9,442 nt of DNA from Ilumatobacteraceae bacterium. Its GTDB lineage: Bacteria; Actinomycetota; Acidimicrobiia; Acidimicrobiales; Ilumatobacteraceae. Of this stretch, positions 6,389 to 9,442 are shown piece after piece. The notes under the pieces are model-generated. The model saw only the letters and a program-made list of their open reading frames with translations, made no database searches and was not told the origin of the DNA. The DNA lies in NCBI GenBank assembly GCA_023257035.1, contig JALRDI010000179.1, positions 1 to 9,442 of the forward strand, in the 5' to 3' direction. The translations under genes were made by a program, and so were the position numbers. Position 1 is the first letter of the stretch; every line of letters begins with the position of its first letter.

Positions 6389-6547
6389 GGTGATATTCCT
6401 ATCACGCTTCTCGAGAATTCACGATTCCCGATCAACAAACAGGCCGACTTCGAGTCATCTTCATCGGACAACTGGGCGACACCCCACAAAGTCGTCATCA
6501 CAACGCAATCTGGGCACTTACGGCCGCTCGGCGATAGTTTCAGACCT
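6389..6547. promoter_or_regulatory. Divergent intergenic region with palindromes
   Basis: This 159-base spacer separates the minus-strand six-gene run from the malic enzyme gene and should carry both promoters. It holds the inverted repeat at 6390-6405, a perfect 10-bp palindrome TTCTCGAGAA at 6408-6417 and an overlapping GAATTC at 6415-6420. On the plus strand TAGTTT (6535-6540) fits the TAnnnT -10 pattern and lies 7 bases from the malic enzyme ATG. No Shine-Dalgarno sequence precedes that ATG, so a leaderless transcript is plausible. I found no convincing promoter for the minus strand. Confidence 0.4.
6390..6405 (-). promoter_or_regulatory. Inverted repeat with GGAA loop over the ribosome site of the membrane-protein operon
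   Basis: On the minus strand GTGATA and TATCAC are separated by GGAA, giving a perfect 6-bp stem with a GNRA-type tetraloop just one base before the GTG start. The loop contains the Shine-Dalgarno-like AGGAA. It could be an RNA hairpin that limits initiation, or a DNA operator. Function is inferred. Confidence 0.45.
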
Positions 6548-7951
6548 ATGTCAAGGCCTCCAGCCACCCAGTACTCCATCACCCTCCAGGTCAGTCTCGA
6601 TAACTCTCCCGGTGTACTCGGTCATCTTGCGACTGCAATCGGTGACGCCGGGGGCAACATTTACGCCATCGATTCATTCGTCGCCAAAGGGGAACTACTC
6701 GATCGCGACCTGGTGGTGAACTGCAAGAGTGTCGAGCATCAGACCGAGGTCGTGGAGGCCGTCCAAAACACTCCCGGCGTTGTGCTGCGCGGTTGGTGGG
6801 ATCGCACATTCCGGATGCACGAAGGCGGCAAGATCGAAGTCCTTTCGCTCTTCCCCGTCGGCGATCAACAAGACCTCTCGATGGCCTATACCCCCGGTGT
6901 GGCGCGAATTTGCAACGCAATCGCCGCCGAGGAGGCCCTGGCCGACGAGTACACCATCCGAAAAAACACGGTTGCGATCGTCACCGACGGCTCCGCTGTG
7001 CTCGGCCTCGGAAAAATTGGGGCAAAAGCCGCAATGCCAGTGATGGAAGGCAAAGCTCTGCTGTTCAAAGAGTTCGGAGGTGTCGATGCCTTCCCCATCT
7101 GTCTCGATGTCTCGACACCTGAAGAGATCATTGAAACCGTCATCCGACTTGCTCCCACGTTTGGTGGAATCAATCTCGAAGACATCGCTGCCCCCGGCGC
7201 ATTTCAGGTTGAGGAAGCGCTAAAAGCGGCTCTCGACATTCCAATTTTTCACGATGACCAGCACGGAACCGCCGTGGTCGTGCTCGCTGCACTGCAGAAT
7301 GCTCTTCGGATCACCGGAAAAGAACTGAAAGAGCTCTCGATCGTAATCTCGGGCGTCGGCGCAGCAGGAGTGGCGATCGGCAAGATTCTGCTTGGTGCAG
7401 GAGCCACAAATATTGTCGGTGTCGATGTCGAGGGCGCTGTCTACAAGGGTCGTGCTGGGCTCAACCGGTGGACCCAGGCGTTTGCCGAGAGCACCAACCC
7501 CGAGGGCAAACAGGGACGGATCTCTGACGTAATTCACGGAGCCGACGTATTCATCGGGGTAAGCGCACCCGACGTTCTCACTCAGGACGACATCCGGGCG
7601 ATGAATCCTGATCCAATTGTGTTCGCAATGGCGAATCCAGACCCGGAGATTCGGCCTGAGCTCACCGAGGGCCTCGTGCGAGTACTCGGCACTGGTCGCA
7701 GCGACTATCCGAATCAAATCAACAACGTTCTCGCATTCCCTGGAATGTTTCGCGGTGCGCTCGACGCTCGCGCAACGGCAATCACCGAGAACATGAAACT
7801 CGCAGCGGCGAAGGCCATCGCCGAGTCGGTGTCTGATGACGACCTCTGCGAGACGTTCATCATTCCATCGGTCTTTGACAAGACCGTTTCGACCAAAGTT
7901 GCTGCAGCCGTTGCTGATGCGGCTCGAAACGAAGGTGTCTGCCGCTCTTGA
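6548..7951 (+). CDS. ACT-domain malic enzyme (NAD(P)-dependent, decarboxylating)
   Basis: It catalyses oxidative decarboxylation of malate to pyruvate and CO2, linking the TCA cycle to pyruvate metabolism. The 467 residues comprise an N-terminal ACT domain (about 8-85, with DNSPGVLGHLATAIGDAGGN), a likely ligand-sensing module, and a short-form malic enzyme. Catalytic residues visible are Tyr114 in SMAYTPGVA, Lys169 in MEGKALLF, and the metal ligands Glu211-Asp212 (NLEDI) and Asp236/Asp237 (FHDDQHG). The dinucleotide site is GVGAAGVAIG (269-278). Asp293, at the end of the second strand (VGVDVEG), favours NAD over NADP by analogy with other Rossmann folds. MANPDPE (361-367) and FPGMFRGALD (398-407) are family signatures. 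The gene is complete. The ATG is set by the ACT domain beginning just after it, and no ribosome site is visible. Confidence 0.93.
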   Translation: MSRPPATQYSITLQVSLDNSPGVLGHLATAIGDAGGNIYAIDSFVAKGELLDRDLVVNCKSVEHQTEVVEAVQNTPGVVLRGWWDRTFRMHEGGKIEVLSLFPVGDQQDLSMAYTPGVARICNAIAAEEALADEYTIRKNTVAIVTDGSAVLGLGKIGAKAAMPVMEGKALLFKEFGGVDAFPICLDVSTPEEIIETVIRLAPTFGGINLEDIAAPGAFQVEEALKAALDIPIFHDDQHGTAVVVLAALQNALRITGKELKELSIVISGVGAAGVAIGKILLGAGATNIVGVDVEGAVYKGRAGLNRWTQAFAESTNPEGKQGRISDVIHGADVFIGVSAPDVLTQDDIRAMNPDPIVFAMANPDPEIRPELTEGLVRVLGTGRSDYPNQINNVLAFPGMFRGALDARATAITENMKLAAAKAIAESVSDDDLCETFIIPSVFDKTVSTKVAAAVADAARNEGVCRS

Positions 7952-8063
7952 CGAGTGGCAACCTTCGCAGCTGAAGAGCCGACTTCGAAACGACTTGTGG
8001 CCGCCTCGGCTACCGGGGACGTCAGATCTCAAGGCACGCGATCAACGCGATTATCGTAAGGAC

Positions 8064-8210
8064 ATGCCCCTTCACCACCGAATCGGCTGGTTCATGTTTG
8101 TCGTCTCGGCTGTTCTTTTTGGGATTTCCGGCGTTCGAAGCGGCGACGTACCGGTCATCATCGGAAGTGCAGTCTTCGGTGTCGCGTGCTTGGCGTTTCT
8201 TAAATCATGA
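8064..8210 (+). CDS. Small two-helix membrane protein (48 aa)
   Basis: A 48-residue open frame starting MPLHHRIGWFMF contains two hydrophobic segments (about 8-24 and 29-46) joined by a short turn with VRSGD, so a helical hairpin in the membrane is likely. The function is unknown. The ATG at 8064-8066 is preceded by TAAGGA, which is rather close, and by TATCGT (8052-8057), which could be a -10 element for a leaderless transcript. The frame is open further upstream into the malic enzyme, but that part has no hydrophobic or family-like character, so I keep the short version. It lies 112 bases after the malic enzyme and ends 30 bases before a convergent gene. No feature is evident between the malic enzyme and this gene. 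Confidence 0.6.
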   Translation: MPLHHRIGWFMFVVSAVLFGISGVRSGDVPVIIGSAVFGVACLAFLKS

Positions 8211-8239
8211 CGCTGATCTGATGAGCGTTGCGACCAGCG
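8211..8239. terminator. Possible bidirectional terminator hairpin between convergent genes
   Basis: CGCTGATC (8211-8218) can pair with GACCAGCG (8232-8239) with one mismatch around a 13-base loop. It fills the gap between two convergent stop codons, where a terminator is expected. There is no T-tract on either strand, so efficiency and reality are uncertain. Confidence 0.3.
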
Positions 8240-8240
8240 A

Positions 8241-8864
8241 TCACCCTTCGCGAAACTTCAAGACAGCCTCAAGGTCGCCCAACGCCTGTGAAAATCGGCG
8301 AAGACGTTCTGCTGGATTATCAGAGCAAAGAATTGCTTGACGATCAAGATCAGCAATTGGAACCATCCCCGCCAGCCGAAAGGCTGCCAGCCGTTCATCG
8401 CCATCAACAAGAGGAAGGTGATCTGGCACTTCCGCACCTAGCTGGATGAGAACTTTCTCGACTCGATTGATTTCAACTGCGACTTCGGACGCGGCAGGCA
8501 ACTCATCACCGTCTACCATCTCAGCAACCTCAGCTCTTGGGTACGGGTCGTCCTCAAGCCACTCGATCACGCGCACTCGGCGCTGGCCGAGAGCAAGAAA
8601 TGTGTACTCCCCTGTTGGCTGCACCATGACTTGCGCAAGCTTGCACATCGTCGCAATTTCTAGACGCTCATCTCCGCCACCTACTTCGCGCCCTCTAACA
8701 ATTGGAGCAATCGCAAACTGCAGATCGCCATCTCCCGCGAGGAGGTCAGCCATCAACTGCTGGTACCTCGGCTCAAAGATACGCATCGGTAACGCGGTGC
8801 TCGGAAATACAACGGCCGACAGCGGGAACATCGGCGACACAAAACTCTCGTTTTCAGCGAGCAT
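8241..8864 (-). CDS. Stand-alone Lon N-terminal (LON substrate-binding) domain protein
   Basis: From the ATG at 8862-8864 this gives 207 residues. The opening MFPLSAVVFPSTALPMRIFEPRYQQL pattern (positions 12-37, with FPL, LPMRIFEPRY and LM) is the hallmark of the Lon protease N-terminal domain. GTC-free segments VQPTGEYTFLALGQRRVRV and EWLEDDPYPRAEV complete the beta-rich lobe, and the rest (about 130-207) is helical. No AAA or protease domain follows, so this is the short, LON-only type of unknown role, possibly a substrate or peptide binder. The frame is open to 8939, but the ATG at 8864 has GAGGCGG upstream and overlaps the previous gene by only 11 bases; 8831 is another candidate. The gene converges with the 48-residue membrane protein and is probably cotranscribed with its upstream neighbour. 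Confidence 0.85.
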   Translation of the reverse strand: MLAENESFVSPMFPLSAVVFPSTALPMRIFEPRYQQLMADLLAGDGDLQFAIAPIVRGREVGGGDERLEIATMCKLAQVMVQPTGEYTFLALGQRRVRVIEWLEDDPYPRAEVAEMVDGDELPAASEVAVEINRVEKVLIQLGAEVPDHLPLVDGDERLAAFRLAGMVPIADLDRQAILCSDNPAERLRRFSQALGDLEAVLKFREG

Positions 8865-9442
8865 CAATCGCCGCCTCAGGACTGAAAGCAAGGGGGTCTC
8901 GTTCATCCGAGAAACGGTCGATGACGTCAAACACATCACTTATCACTCCATCGAGTGATACAAGATCACCCATTGCAATCACTTCGACGCCAAGCGGTGT
9001 CGTTGCGACAACAATTGAATCGGCGCCGTCAGCAATGACGAGCCCGGTTGCTGCTACTCCACCGACCATGACATCTTCAAAGTATTCAGGGTGCTGCTCG
9101 GCGAGGAGTTGCGCGAGCACACTCAGATCAGCGCACGACATCTCGATGTTGCCTGACGCAAAAGAGAACTCGGCGCCATGCTGTTCATTGAGATAGCTAA
9201 CCATCTCGTTGATACCGCTATCTGGAAAAGCTGCTCCGCCAAGATTGAGCGCCACAATACTTTGAATATTGCCGAAGACTACCGACCACGGGTGGCTTGA
9301 GAGATTTGAACGAAGCAACGATTGGGCGATTTCGCGAAGCGGAGGACTCTCTACGACCGCAAGCGGGACTGAACCTTCACCAGAAGGTCCTGTGCGAGCG
9401 CTCCCCCCTACAGCAATTCCTTTCGAGCGAAGGAGATCGAGA
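8854..9442 (-). CDS. C-terminal part of a PBP4/peptidase S13-like protein with degenerate motifs (5' end cut)
   Basis: The frame stays open to the window edge, giving 195 residues of the C-terminal part. The stretch LLRSKGIAVGG, then VESPPLREIAQSLLRSNLSS (about 30-49), closely follows the D-alanyl-D-alanine carboxypeptidase DacB/PBP4 pattern in which a conserved ESPPL-type segment precedes the SxN motif. Here the SxN position reads Ser-Asn-Leu rather than Ser-Asp-Asn. ASGN followed by ADLSVLAQLL (about 95-113) fits the segment around the family's DGSG. The expected KTG triad is absent: the best aligned place is ATTPLG (about 146-151). If the match is right, the protein is a non-catalytic cell-wall-related homologue; the N-terminal signal peptide and SxxK motif would be outside the window. 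The homology is by eye. The gene overlaps the LON-domain gene by 11 bases. Confidence 0.5.
   Translation of the reverse strand, partial: LDLLRSKGIAVGGSARTGPSGEGSVPLAVVESPPLREIAQSLLRSNLSSHPWSVVFGNIQSIVALNLGGAAFPDSGINEMVSYLNEQHGAEFSFASGNIEMSCADLSVLAQLLAEQHPEYFEDVMVGGVAATGLVIADGADSIVVATTPLGVEVIAMGDLVSLDGVISDVFDVIDRFSDERDPLAFSPEAAIDAR

Noticed and set aside
6003..6719. Plus-strand open frame of 238 codons
   Set aside because: It is antisense to the two membrane-protein genes and runs into the malic enzyme in another frame; its Ser/Thr/Pro/Arg-rich product looks like a shadow.
8000..8010. GCCG-CCT-CGGC hairpin after the malic enzyme as a terminator
   Set aside because: The stem is only 4 bp and there is no T-tract.
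7220..8032. Minus-strand open frame of 270 codons
   Set aside because: It is antisense to the malic enzyme, whose catalytic motifs are intact, and its translation shows no recognisable domain.
8865..8939. Upstream extension of the LON-domain gene
   Set aside because: It would overlap the preceding gene by about 86 bases and adds residues unlike the family; the ATG at 8862-8864 is preceded by GAGGCGG.
1..9442. CRISPR arrays, insertion sequences, tRNA or rRNA genes
   Set aside because: No spaced repeats, transposase motifs, terminal inverted repeats or RNA-gene signatures were seen on reading.

Overview
The window reads as a gene-dense chromosomal segment of an actinobacterium. The strongest evidence is a Pup-proteasome locus (a complete Mpa/ARC ATPase ending in Gln-Tyr-Leu, followed 3 bp later by Dop) next to a TrmI-type tRNA methyltransferase of 280 residues. 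This arrangement resembles the mycobacterial proteasome neighbourhood. The moderate GC content, the frequent TTG/GTG starts and the style of the small membrane proteins suggest a lineage such as Acidimicrobiia rather than Mycobacterium or Streptomyces, but that placement is inference. No mobile elements, CRISPR arrays, tRNAs or rRNAs were seen.

Layout. (1) 1-3158, minus strand: arc/mpa then dop, the latter cut by the left edge. pup and the 20S core genes would be expected beyond that edge. (2) 3159-3313: divergent spacer. (3) 3314-3559, plus strand: a small ferredoxin, the only plus-strand gene in the left two thirds. (4) 3562-6388, minus strand: a tightly packed run of six genes, read from right to left: a two-helix membrane protein (holin-like), a one-helix membrane protein, a basic 70-residue protein, a ThiS/TtuB-like beta-grasp sulfur carrier ending in Gly-Gly, a TtuA-type tRNA thiolase, and TrmI (tRNA m1A58). 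Most junctions overlap, so this looks like one transcription unit. (5) 6389-6547: divergent intergenic region with inverted repeats. (6) 6548-8210, plus strand: an ACT-domain malic enzyme and a 48-residue membrane protein. (7) 8241-9442, minus strand: a stand-alone Lon N-terminal (substrate-binding) domain protein, preceded by an overlapping gene that resembles the C-terminal half of a penicillin-binding protein 4 (peptidase S13) with eroded catalytic motifs. It is cut by the right edge.

How the genes may work together. ARC unfolds pupylated proteins for the 20S proteasome and Dop processes or removes Pup. Next door, TtuA, TtuB and TrmI would modify the tRNA T-loop: 2-thiolation at position 54 and m1A at position 58, two modifications reported to be linked in Thermus. 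The beta-grasp protein is also of the kind that in Thermus and archaea is attached to proteins as a ubiquitin-like tag. The window therefore places a TtuB-like tag candidate beside the machinery of the unrelated tag Pup. The malic enzyme and the right-hand genes look like ordinary neighbours of a separate unit.
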